A DNA stretch of 64,000 bases. Origin: Heterotrichella gracilis (lineage: Eukaryota > Sar > Xanthophyceae > Tribonematales > Xanthonemataceae). Position numbers and translations under genes: made by a program. Location: the NCBI GenBank assembly GCA_032358255.1, contig JAULBX010015533.1:248001-312000 (forward strand), read 5' to 3'. A model generated the notes under the pieces. The model ran no database searches and was not told the origin of the DNA. It saw only the letters and a program-made list of their open reading frames with translations. Numbering within the stretch: position 1 is the first letter of the stretch; each line of letters opens with the position of its first letter. This document shows positions 1-10,785 of this stretch, in pieces.

Positions 1-532
1 GGGAACGAGATAGCGCAGGCAAGGATAGCCTTGGCAAACGACCATATGCATGCATGCAAAACTGCGCACACCCTATATATATGCCTGCTGCTGGTAGCAC
101 CTAATGAAGCATATGTAGGCTATGTGAGGTGAACGAACGGAGGGAACGGCAGTGTCGGAACGCACTGAGAGTTTTCTTCCGGTATCTTTGCATGATTGCA
201 GTGTTGCAACAGGTGGTCAATGCCTGCATCGTCAAACAGTGAGACGTAGGACCGTCTGTGTAGCGCGCCATATTTCCTGACAAGTACGCCATTGCGCTTC
301 CATTAATGTAACGCCAGAGCTTGTTGACGTTAGTTGATTGGTGGCACCCTGCCGATCGGTTAACCGGTTAAACAATCGCACAGTAGTCGTTCTACCTTAA
401 CCAACAGGATCCAAGGCTTTTAACTGTTGCCAGCCCCAAAAAGCAGCACTCTGCAACCCTTCAGGCTTGCTGCAATTTGTCTTTCTCCCCCATTCCTCAG
501 GCCGGTCCCATCTTGGTCACTGGCCTGACAGT
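1..532. other. no gene seen upstream of the F-box/LRR-like gene
   Basis: I see no convincing coding segment here. The stretch has ATGCAT-rich sequence near position 50 and ends in a polypyrimidine-containing splice acceptor (CAG at about 530-532). A 5' exon carrying the F-box of the next gene would be expected upstream, but I could not find it in these 532 bases. It may lie before the window starts. Confidence 0.4.
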
Positions 533-1755
533 GGGCCAATCTGGTCACCCCCAATCTGTGGCAGACGTTCAAGTACAAAAGCTACAGTCGCCAGCGCCTC
601 CCGCTCATCACTTTCCTGCCAATGCTGTGCCACACGCGCCACATCGAGATTGCGGAGGCAAACGCGGGAAAGGTGGTGCAGATCCTGCAAGCATTAGACC
701 CAGGGGTGGTGGAAACCGTCACACTTGGACATGACATCTACACTGGTCATGGGGGCACGAATTTGGTGGCCATGTGCCAGCAGCTGGCTCGTCTGCGTGG
801 CCTGACTAAGCTGGTCCTGTGTGGGAGAAGCTACTTCAGGGGCGACGACCCATCGGTTGAGCAGCTCACTGCGTGCAGCGCCCAGCTTGCCTCAATGACG
901 TCGCTCACCAGCTTGGAATGGCGCCAGCGGGATGCAACTGGCAGGCATGTGCCGGGTCCTCCCTTCAGCCTGCCCCTCCTCCTCCACGCCAAGCTCTACC
1001 TGCCCACCCAAGATCCAAGCGCCGCCGTCACCCTGCCCCACTTGGAGCTGGTATTGTTCCCCTCTGAACGCCAAGGAGTACCCCAGCCGCCCAACTCTGT
1101 GGATCTGCGCCGCCTCACTGCCCTCACCGCACTCAACCTCCACGCCTGCCAAGCGCACCAGCAATGCGACCTCCAGGGCGGTGCAAGCTGGTGCACCTCT
1201 CAGCTGCAGCGCCTGGCGTTGTGCGGACCAACGCGTGCGGAAAACTCAGGCAACCGCAACGCATGGCTTGCTGGCCACTACGATGCGCGCACCCTGCTGG
1301 CCCCACTGCAGCTGACGTACCTAGAGCTGCGGGGCTGTGCGGTGAACCACCTGGAGGAAGGGCTGGCCATGCTGCAAGGGCTGTGCAAGCTGTGTGTGGA
1401 GAGCATGCGGCAGGTGGGGGAGGTAGTGGTGCCTCCCCTCCCCGCCCTGCGCGTGCTGCGCATCGGTGTCGGGGTGGTGGTGCTGCGCCTGCCGCTGAAC
1501 CTGGGGCTGGAGGTGCGCGACTGGGATTTTGACAACTCGGTTGAGAGGGCGGTGCGCTTTGTTGGGAGCAAATATGAGGCGGTGGTGGGGGACAGCTCGG
1601 ATTGCCTGCAGCACGTGCCGTTTGGGCCCAAGTTGTTGGGCAGCAGGGCGGCGGAGCGGCAGCATGTGATGGAGTGGCTGGGGTCCAAGGCGGCGTGGGC
1701 GGTGCCGCTGCTGGTGGAGCGCAAGAAGGGGAGGAGGATGAGCGTAGGTGGATGA
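533..1755 (+). CDS. F-box/LRR-like protein, C-terminal exon
   Basis: Leu-rich protein with repeated L-x-x-L-x-L units (for example LTSLEW, LTALNL, LTYLELRGC), typical of the substrate-binding half of F-box/LRR proteins, which recruit targets to SCF ubiquitin ligases. The reading frame is open back past the ATG at 622 to an acceptor at about 532. The residues before that ATG (NLWQTF, then RLPLITFLP) match the end of the F-box and the linker in the related copy at 15.9-16.9 kb. The true start therefore probably lies in an upstream exon, and 622 is only the first in-frame Met. The last exon encodes about 400 residues and ends in a basic tail (RKKGRR). The F-box itself was not found. The gene could be complete with its 5' exon outside the window, or 5'-truncated. 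Confidence 0.6.
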
Positions 1756-2240
1756 TGGGACACGCATGGGGAGGGGAATGTGAACCATTGTGGTGATTCC
1801 CATGGGGCGACTGCGCTTGGCGTGGTCACCAAGCGCCGGCTGCATGCGACGAAATGAAATGCAGGAGGTGAAAGGAGAATGCAGGAGGTGAAAGAACAGA
1901 GCACACAGAATGCATCATCAATCTTAAAGGAAATATTGAACTCAATGGCAGCTAGAGTATCCACTATTATAGTAATTGGTGCAGGATGTATACATAATGT
2001 CATGACAGTAAAATGTTCGCACAAGTATGCAGTACGCCGCGTTGGGCACATGTGCTGGGAATGAAACGTACGTTGGTTTCCACATCAGATGACAGAAATT
2101 TGTGACTGTCACAGTCATTTTATTTACGTAAGTTGAGTGACCGGTCCGGGATTTGAATTTCAGGCTAGCTATTGGTAATGCTGCATGCTGCTATGATACA
2201 TTAGAGGAGTGCCTGGAAGATGATCTAGTGCGTGCATGTG

Positions 2241-2278
2241 TGCATGCATGTTATGAAAAATGACATAACATGCATGCA
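2241..2278. repeat. perfect 15-bp inverted repeat (hairpin)
   Basis: Arms TGCATGCATGTTATG (2241-2255) and CATAACATGCATGCA (2264-2278) are exact reverse complements around an 8-base A-rich loop. No gene lies close by. It could be a small cruciform or RNA hairpin. ATGCAT palindromes are common all over the window, so part of the match is compositional. Confidence 0.7.
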
Positions 2279-4404
2279 TTTTGTACATATTCAGTTGTTT
2301 GTTGCAACGCGGTGCCGTTTTCTTAATGTGAGGAAATTTATTTAAATGCATGAAAATCACTGTTGCTTTATTTTCCAGGTCACCATGATTCCATGTGTCG
2401 TAGCTGGCAGTGCATTCAATATGCCACAACAGTGTTGTGATTAAAATTGTTGACATTTCATGTGGGTGGTTGCTTTGACAAATCCCTAGCCTATTGCGGC
2501 AATGGTGTGCAGTGACTTACAGTCATAAAACAGCCATAGATTTCTTTGCACACTCAAGTTGGGATCCACCTCTACACAGGGCAGTGGGCAGCACAGCACA
2601 GTTTTGCACAATATCATTACAGCTTTGCATTGTCCACGCAGAAATTGGACACAAATTAAAACCATTCCCCCATGCCAATGCAATAGAATGCGCCCTTTAA
2701 TGCACGCCCACTGAGGATATTAAGCAGCTCTAAAATATCTAAAATAGACTGCGAAGACACACTGTGAAAGTGAACGAGGCCTCGTGACATGCATATGCAT
2801 TTGTCAAAGGACCAAAAAACGAGAATGAAAGTCGCTGCAGTGCTGCTGCACAAGTCCTGTCTGCCACAAGCAAAAGCATGTGGAGGTAACTCACTTTGTG
2901 CTGCTGCAAATGCCTTGTCGATATTGTACATGTGGCAGCATGGCCATGGACCCCTTGGCTGACCTGTGCCTATGACCTGCCCGCCCATCCATCCATGCCT
3001 TGCCCAAGGAAAACTGCAACCCACCCTCCCCACCAGCTGCCCACTATGCCCTTGCGCTGAACCATCGTATAAAACCACATTCAGTTGACTGCCTGCTGGC
3101 ATAGCTGTCATAATTGACGGGCACAGCCTGAGCACCATTGGGTGATACCCCAGACTCTAGGCCAGTCACTTGCACGCATTGGATGACTAGCTGGCGCAGC
3201 TGTCAAGATACACAGGCGCAGCCACCAGCATCACTGTGTGGAAACCAGGCTTGGGGCTCAAGTCACTTGAGTGTGGCTGGCTGCACATCTGGCTGCGCAC
3301 CTCGCGCAACTGCCGAGCTGAACAGGCGCAGCCGTGTGTGTTGCTGCGTGACTAGCCAGGTTCACTTGTGCGTGGCTGGCTGCGTGGCTGGCGTCTCCCC
3401 TGTGGAGGTCACCGCTAGGAACCCTGTGGTGCCCAGCATAAGCGCCACTGTGGCACCCTGCAGCAGAGGCGCAGCACCAAATCGTGAGGTGTGCAAGCCA
3501 ACTCTGGGGCTGGTCTCTGGGTTGAGTAAGCAATTGTGCAATTGTAGTACTGTGCGCGCAGTGAGGTGCTATACTTATTCTTATTATCATTACAAGCAGT
3601 GAGGTTAAACTTGCCTGGAATAGCACACGCGCCCTCATCATCTGTTGCGACAACTTGGAGTTGCCCTGCAGGGGTCAAGGCGTGTGGGGTTCAAGCGTGT
3701 GGAAGGGGGCTCCAGTGCTGCTGTGACAGAGCCAGTGGGCTGTGTGTGGCAGGGTTTATGCAGTTGGATGGTCTGACACAGATGGCAGCTATGCAGGATA
3801 CGTGGATACGTGCAAGGTGTGAAAGGGTCAAGGCACTAGAGGTGGGCAGTGGCTTACCGCCCTGAACGCAGCCAGACCAGCCACAAGCACACCAGCTGTG
3901 GCTATGCAACCTGCACACCAAAGGCAAATGCTTCAACTTGTGGCCAGAATTGGAGTTGAAAACTAGGACATGCTCTTTGTCATGCATAGAACGTACCAAC
4001 CATCACCAGTGGGTTGCGCTTTTGCGGGTGCACGAAGTCGTCTATTTGTCCACTAGTAGGAACTGGGTCTGGGCGGAAAGGGGGTGGGGCGGCCATGCTG
4101 AGTGGCTGGGAACACGTCGTTGTACAACCCAGTAAGGGGTAAGTGCTACTGTACTCCACAAAGTTACTGGCAAGTTTGTCAACGATACTTGCTGGGTTAT
4201 TTGGTGACAGGGAACTTATAGGGGTGGTGTTTATGGCCAGAGTTTTACGAGCCAGGTGTTTCTGCCCAATGGCAACGTTTAGAGTGAATAAACGTCTAAA
4301 ATACAGTGCATATCGTTGTCACAAGTAGCAGTGATAGGTACTGGCGAGCGAACGTTTCCAACTAAAGTCAGTGTCACGCCGCTCAGACGTGCCACGGCAC
4401 TTTT

Positions 4405-4600
4405 CGCTCTATATGCATGCATATGCCCCTATTGTCCGCCCCTTGAAGCCGTGGCTGTGTCGTCCTTCTCAACGGGTCGTCCAGATACAACCCTTGCATA
4501 AACCGTTGTATGGGTTGCAATTATTTGGCTCGTCACTAAAAACTGAAGTACACATCTCAGGAGTTCGGGTGGGAGCCCAGAAAAGCATTTCACATAATAC
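4405..4600 (+). repeat. copy of a repeat also found just before the coiled-coil IQ gene
   Basis: About 190 bases resemble 8530-8735 in the same orientation. Shared blocks include TGAAGCC(A/G)TGGCTGTGTCGTC, GGTCGTCCAGATACAA, a GGGTTGC(A/G)ATTA block and GGCTCGTCACT. The copies differ by many substitutions and a roughly 20-base insertion in the second copy. The second copy ends at the predicted ATG (8732) of the IQ gene, so this one may be a stranded duplicate of that gene's promoter or 5' UTR, or both may be members of a dispersed repeat. Confidence 0.6.
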
Positions 4601-4778
4601 GTATTTCACAGAATAAGCATGTTTTTTTCTGGGTTTTTTAAAGAAAGCCACAAGCCCTTGCGGTGACGTTTGCACTTCTAGATGAGTGGTGTGAGCATCT
4701 ACAGTGCCCTTCACTATAGAACACAGACATAAGTAGCAAACTAATAGGCAGCAGCCCTTGCAAAAATCGTCTCCATCT

Positions 4779-4895
4779 GCTGCAGCTTACTGTGGTAGCC
4801 GTCTTTGTGTTTTTAAGTCCCACTGATTTATCATGGGACATGGTAGATCAGCGGGACTTATAAAGACAAAATAGGATACCACAGTAAGCTGCAGC
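4779..4895. repeat. 117-bp foldback (pre-miRNA-like or tiny MITE-like hairpin)
   Basis: The outer arms are exact 19-base reverse complements: GCTGCAGCTTACTGTGGTA at 4779-4797 and its complement at 4877-4895. Inside them a second stem pairs GTCTTT...AAGTCCCACTGAT (from 4801) with ATCAGCGGGACTTATAAAGAC (4847-4867), leaving a loop of roughly 20 bases. An imperfect stem of this length fits a microRNA precursor or a miniature inverted-repeat element. I see no obvious target-site duplication. Confidence 0.6.
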
Positions 4896-5327
4896 CATCA
4901 TTAAACAAAAACCCAGGTGTTGAAGTTGCAAGGCGCCTTGCAACAAAGCAGAAAGCAGTAGGGCGGATTGAAAATGGGGCGAAGATGCTTATACCAAGCA
5001 TGATTGAGCCGCTTTATTTGTCCAGGGATCTAATATACCCAGGGAAATATCAGCGTATTTTTGGTGTCTACTAACTGCAAAAATCCTGCAAACCAGCACG
5101 CACCTGCAAACCAGCAAAACAAAAATGGCCTACGCTTTGGAAAACTGGTGTGTTGACTCCAGGTCCATGAGACCAAATGTTGATGGAGTTGCATCTGCCC
5201 ACTACTTGCATCCATCATTAGCAACATGCCCAAAAGCCCATGCACAAACCTAGCACAGCCCATGTCCTGCCAAGTATGGCCGTTCAAACTTAGCGGAGCA
5301 CAATCTCCAGACAGCTGAGCAGCTGCA

Positions 5328-8194
5328 TCAGCTCTGGCCTTGGGCTGCAAGGATGCTCACAGGCACCGGTGCAGCAGTTAACATGACGGTCAATGCCCCA
5401 TATGACTCTGCGCGGTACTGCAAACTCCCGCCTGCTTTCTCCACTTCCCGGCGAGCTAGGTCAACCCCCCGTCCAAGGCCTTTAAATACCGTGCGACGGT
5501 CGCCGATACGATGCATGCGAAGCATGAAGCTGGCAAGCGTAGGGTTGCGCGACTGGCTGCCACAGTCGCCAATGTTGTAAGCAGAGATGCCAGGCAGGAA
5601 AACGCCAGGCACCACAAACTCCAGCAAGCGGTGGCGCACCTTGACCACAATCATTGATGAGGCCTGCGCGCATGAAGGTAAGTGGTGGTGTGTGCGAATG
5701 TCCACATTGTGACGCAGTCAGGCATATGTTTTTGCTGCCCCAGCACGTTACCTTAGGCCTTGAATGGTCAAGGTTTACTCATTGAGGATTTAGGGTTTTA
5801 GAAAAAACTGTATAAAAAGGGCAGTTGATATCAAGGGGGATTCTGCCCCTTGCCCGCATTCAAGGGACAACTGACAGCAATCAAGGCAGATGTGGACTAC
5901 CTTGGCCCAGTGACGCTTACCCACTACCCAACTGCCTGCACCAGTGTGGGTGTCCTGATGAACTTGGGAGATGAAGGCACACCTTTTCAAGCATGCAGGC
6001 GCAGGGGGAGGTTTACCTTATGTTCAGCCGTAATTTGATAGTTGACCACTATTAAGGCCTTAACCACAGCCCTAGCCCATTTGTCACGGTACTCACCTCA
6101 ACATATCCCCTGTTCACAATCGCACTGCCCACGATCTCTCGCAAGGCCTTGATCGGGTACAGCTCATGCTGGTAGCCTGAAACGATTGGACGCCCCTGTT
6201 CATCCCTGAAGCCCAGCCTTAGGTACTGCGGCTTGGTACGAGCTTCGATGATCAATAATACTTTATCAATCTGCAGACAGAATCGCCAACCATCAGTCAT
6301 ATATATAACGCCAGCTCAACACGGCCATTATATTGATCATGGTTGGAAACACGTGATTGCTCACCATGGAGAGCGCGTCTCCATACACCTCACTGCTGGC
6401 GAGCACTCCACTTGTGTAGGAGCTTGCATACGTCCCGGGCGCATCATTGTTGTCAAAGTACTGCACCTGCCACAAGCGAGCTATTGTATTGTTCCTGCTG
6501 CATAAATGCACATGACGCACGCGCACAATTGCTTGCTGCTGATCGCTCACCTGCATGCCTAAAGTGAAGTATCTGACCAGGTGCTCCTGCCAGTTCTCCA
6601 CCTTGCTGAGCAACAAGAGCCCAGCTACTGACAGCACCACCTGACCAGGGTGCCAAGGTGCACTCCAGGGTGCATTCCAGGGTGCAGCCAACCCCTTTGG
6701 ATCAGCTCCTCCTCAAGATCTGCTGCACCTGCAAATTCGCAGCAGCAGGCTCGTTGGTGCAACGAAACTCAGTGCAGAGCGTGATCAGTGCAATGCAGTG
6801 ACACCCACCTAACGATGCCAGGTGTTCCAAGTCCAGCCTCTCCAGTTTGGTTTTGTCGAGGAAGTCTGAAACAGTTGCGTGAGCCACAGGATACCGGTCC
6901 CCGCCATCCAACGAGCCCCACACAGGGGTGTATGCCTGTTGAAAGAACCAGCAGCCCGGCACGGGTTAGTTTGACAGTCTGCTCGCCGTTGTTCCGGTAG
7001 ACTGTGTAACAGGTCACTCCTGAAACCCTTAGCTAGGGTTCTGATAGGGTTCCTCAGCTTGAGACTTAGGTCAGCCTGAGGCTGTTCCTCAGCCTGAGGC
7101 TCAGGTCACCTGACAATAGTCCCTGGTGACTCCCGCAGGTACGGTCATGCTGTTTGGCTATCATACATAGCTATGCATCTTGCCAATAGCGGTGTTCGTT
7201 AGCACCCCCAACTCTTGGAAATAGATTTGACTTTCAAGTTGCCTGCCAAGCTGTGCTGTGGTGCGACAAGGGACTGTTTGCCTACACTCACCCCTTTGCG
7301 ATCCACAACGGGGCTCTCTCCACTGCTTGTCAAATGCTCCACCTCATCACTGTCTAGCAAAGACGGCTCAGCACCCGGCTGGCAACCAAACCTCAACTCA
7401 CGCCTGGCTAGCCCACGGCCTGCGGTAACAGAAGTATTAGCAACAGCGGTTTGGTGCAAGTGTTGCAGCATCACAACGAGTCAGTTGCAGATAGCGGATA
7501 CCAGACACTATTAGCTAGCTGTTTTGGCACTTAGGGTATGTGAAACGATGTCTGGGGCGACTAAGGCATTAGTGGTTGAGATGCACACAAAAGACCCTTG
7601 CAGGTATGCTGTGAAATGGGTGTTGTCATCTGTACCCACAAAGTGCGTCTAGATCACCCTTGTGCAAGTGGAACCGCCCCACCCAAGAAGCCTTTGGAGG
7701 CTTCTTTGGCAGTGCATTGTATATGCTTGTGCAGTCCCAAGGTTGACCAAGCGGGATACTCATTCCAGTCCTACACCCAGTTCTCAACCCACGGCACACC
7801 AGTGATTGCGCGCCAGCTGCACCCAACTAGTTTCACACAGGAACCCAACGGACAGGACTGGTGCCTGTGCACACGTTGAAGCAACAAGCTCACAGCTGCA
7901 CAACCTAAAGATGCAGGCCAGAAATCAGCTCAACACACACGAAAACTCTTCCAAACTCCACACCCAGTGCCCAAGCCAAAGCACGGCCACTGTACCTGCT
8001 GCTTCTCGCGCTTGGGCTTTTTGAATGATAACACGGGCCCCATCCATTGGAACTCCCAGCGGCATGAGATGGGTCTCGTTTGCACAACTCAACTCTTGCA
8101 GGGTACTGAAGCCGCCCTGTAGCAGCTTGTCTGCGTACTCTTCGTAACCGCCCGACACATCCGCAAGGAAAGCTGTCAAGTCTGCCAACCCCAT
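5328..8194 (-). CDS. SAM-domain protein of unknown function
   Basis: Predicted 411-residue protein from seven exons on the minus strand: 8194-7996, 7419-7292, 6935-6729, 6640-6551, 6466-6365, 6270-6097 and 5663-5328. All phases agree; the last five exons join in phase 0. The first exon (residues 1-66) is a sterile alpha motif fold: FLADV, then GYEEYADKLLQGGFSTLQEL, then LMPLGVPMDGARVIIQKA. SAM domains mediate protein-protein or RNA contacts. The remaining about 345 residues (for example LSVAGLLLLSKVENWQEHL and the IDKVLLIIEARTKPQYLRLG segment) match no family I recognise. The start is the ATG at 8194, directly before the SAM core. An additional 5' exon cannot be excluded. Confidence 0.7.
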
Positions 8195-8529
8195 TGGAGG
8201 TGTTTGTTGGCGCACACGCCCGTAATTTTAACAGCGGTTGAAACTCAATGCCTTTGCAGCTACACGCTCGTGGAATTAGCAAGCGGACCCGGCCACATAA
8301 CGCTGAACGAATGTTCAAGATCTTATACCTGTGCTGATTTTGCAGCACTTCTGCACTGGCAAAGAGCAGCGCAATGTATGGCATGTAACCTGATTTTGCA
8401 GCACTTATGCACTGGCAATGACATTGTATGGCATTTAACCTGTTTTTTGTCAGCACTTCAGCACTGGCGCGCATGCCACCAAGCACATAACTCACTTCAT
8501 CCGCCATGCTTATACGTTAATATTATATG

Positions 8530-8735
8530 CGTTCTTCGCCCTACATGCATGCATGTGCTCCAGTTGTCCTTCCCCTGAAGCCATGGCTGTGTCGTCTCTG
8601 GCGTCCTTCGGGCTCAAAACGGGCTCTGTTGGGTCGTCCAGATACAAGCTTGCATAACCGCTGGGTTGCGATTACTGGCTCGTCACTGGTAAGCAAGCGT
8701 CGAAGGGGTTTGGGTGGGACATCTGAACGGCATGG
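8530..8735 (+). repeat. second copy of the 4405-4600 repeat, abutting a gene start
   Basis: Same blocks as in the first copy, ending at the predicted start codon of the coiled-coil IQ gene. It therefore probably contains the 5' UTR and proximal promoter of that gene. The copy includes a TTAATATTATATGC stretch just upstream (8518-8531). Confidence 0.55.
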
Positions 8736-10671
8736 AGTCATTGCACCATGCGCATGCCGTGCTGGAAGTCCTGAGCAACATCACTGTTCAGTTGGAAAGC
8801 ACGACCCAGAGGTAAGTGCAGCATACATATGCGCTTGCACTAGGTATACACCTGCTGTTTACCAGCTGTGGGCCAGATTACTGAGCCAAAATCTCTGCCA
8901 CAGGAACGAACAACAGTGGGCTCACAGCGAAGTAACACAAGCATTTTGCCAGGTAGGAAGGACCCATGCAGGCACGCAATAATCGCCCATGCCTTGGTAT
9001 GAACGCTCATCACCTCACTGGTGCAGCTGAGAGACCTTGTTCAAGAGCGCCTCAGAACAACTGCAGAACAAGATGAGATCAAAGAGAGGCACCTGCGCGC
9101 AGCTTTTGAGCACGAGAGTAGTGTAAGCTACTGGGTTTTCTGGGCGATGTGTTTCCCCTTACTGAACTACCATTACAGCAGCTAAGCAATGCTTGTTACA
9201 CAGGCTTACAAGGATAAACTTGCCGTGGAGCAGCAACTTGCCCTGGACCACCAGGACAGGCAAGCCCAGCTGGCAAAACTCCAACAGGAGGAAGAGCGTA
9301 TCAGACAAGAAATACACGTTGTCCAGGCTCACTACAAGCAGCAGGTGGATTTCATGAACACGTCTGCCAGCACCCAGTCTGCCTCTGGAGAGCAAGCGTT
9401 TGAAAGCAAGCAGCGGCAACTCATTGCTGAGGTGGGCCGAGGAGTCCAACACCAGCTTTGAATTTGACCTGTTGGGACGCACCCCATGGCTGCAACATGC
9501 CTGCGCATGTCTGGCAAGAAAGCCATGTCTCTTACAGAATATGTGGCCCACTGGACGGTTTAGGGTTTAGGGTTCTGATGAAGCAAGTATTTAGTAGGGT
9601 TGCGTGCGGCAGGTTGAACAGCTGAATAGCACCTTGGCAAAGTTGGCTGACGAGCACAAAACCCAGGAGGATCTGCTGCGCAAGAAGCAGACCAAGGCCC
9701 AGCAGGAGGTTGAGCTGCGCATGAACACTTACGACCAGGATGTGGGGGGCAAGGACAAGCAGTACCAGGAGGAGCTGGCAGTGTTCAACGCACTCAAGAA
9801 AGAAATCCAGGTGAGGGGATGTAGCTTCATATCTTATGCAGGGGCCCCTGGTACCAACACCGGGTGGTAAACGAATATTATGCAGTGTGCCCTAGGTGCA
9901 TAATGCGGCACAGTGTAACACCCCCACAAATGCATTAGTGAACCCTTGTGACCAACACCAATACATGTCGGGACCTTCATAATCCTGTCATGCACAGCAC
10001 CTGATGGCCCATAGGAATGCAAGAAGATCTGCCCCCAGTGGGTAAGGGGCACTGTGCACTTGCATGGTGGCATGATGGTGGCACATGACGAGTGGCTTGA
10101 CCAGGTCATGGCGGTACCATACCTGCAAAAATCTTACTCTCGAGTCGCTAGTTCATGCCAATGATTGTTGTGGCAGGACTACGAGGTTGAACATCAGGCA
10201 CTGAAGGCCGAGAGGGAAGCATACGAGGCAGAGTTGCAGCAGGCAGACAGGCAGCGGCGGTCTGCGGCGCTGCTACAGAGAGTGCTCAACAAAGCGGCCA
10301 GCTTGATCCAATCCATGTGGAAAAAGCACCGGGTGGGGGTGAATGTGTTTGCAGAGTGTAATGGATGTGCACGCCAAGTGATTCAACTATTACAGTACCT
10401 GTTACACATGTCGGTGTGTAGCTGCAGCATTGAACGATGACTAAGCTGCTCCGGTAATCTATGGGGATTGTGCAATTGTGTTGAGTAATCAAAATTGTAG
10501 CATACTGATTCACCTGTCTTGCAGAAACGCGCTGGGAAAGCTCAAGGTGATGGGGACAAGAAAGGGACATCCAAGAAAAAGAAGAAATCTGCAGACAAGG
10601 GGAAAACCAAGAAGCCCAGCAAACCAACAAGCCCCAAGAAGACAAAAGCTAAAGCCAAAGCTGCAAAGTGA
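8732..10671 (+). CDS. coiled-coil IQ-motif axonemal protein, DRC9/DRC10-like
   Basis: Predicted 317-residue protein from seven exons whose phases all agree: 8732-8811, 8904-8952, 9027-9122, 9204-9431, 9613-9810, 10177-10332 and 10525-10671. Almost the whole chain is charged coiled coil (QQLALDHQDRQAQLAKLQQ; QEDLLRKKQTKAQQE). Near the C-terminus sits an IQ-type calmodulin-binding motif (AASLIQSMWKKHR), followed by a Lys/Ser-rich tail (KKGTSKKKKKSADKGKTKK). This order (coiled coil, single IQ, poly-basic tail) is that of nexin-dynein regulatory complex subunits 9 and 10, which control ciliary motility. I cannot decide between the two, and another IQ/coiled-coil cilium protein is possible. The gene is tail to tail with the pseudouridine synthase; the stop codons lie about 115 bases apart. 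Confidence 0.75.
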
Positions 10672-10785
10672 AGCCCGCTGTCCACCCAGCCAAGCAGAAA
10701 AATTGCTATGCTGTTTATGTACGCATGGAGAATGCTATTCCTTTGCTGCTGTGCTGGTGCGCTTATAAATCCTCCACTTACCAGC

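Larger units (their letters stand above)
1756..5327. other. 3.5 kb without a supportable gene
   Basis: Only short open frames occur here, none with family motifs or consistent splice phases. Within it are a perfect short hairpin (2241-2278), a long foldback (4779-4895), a repeat shared with the 5' flank of the coiled-coil IQ gene (4405-4600), and GGCTGGCTGC-rich low-complexity sequence at about 3200-3410. Part of the 3' end could be untranslated sequence of the SAM-domain gene, which ends at 5328 on the minus strand. Confidence 0.4.

Noticed and set aside
1278-2051. 257-codon open frame on the minus strand
   Set aside because: It lies opposite the LRR-coding exon and runs into its 3' flank. 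Its composition is that of an antisense shadow (Ser/Arg/Pro-rich) and it has no family motif.
3138-3602. 154-codon Cys-rich open frame
   Set aside because: Its Cys content comes from GGCTGGCTGC-type low-complexity repeats. No splice context or homology supports it.
6809-6935. alternative phase-1 donor at 6808 in exon 3 of the SAM gene
   Set aside because: It would force a stop in the next exons. The phase-0 donor at 6728 keeps the whole downstream frame open.
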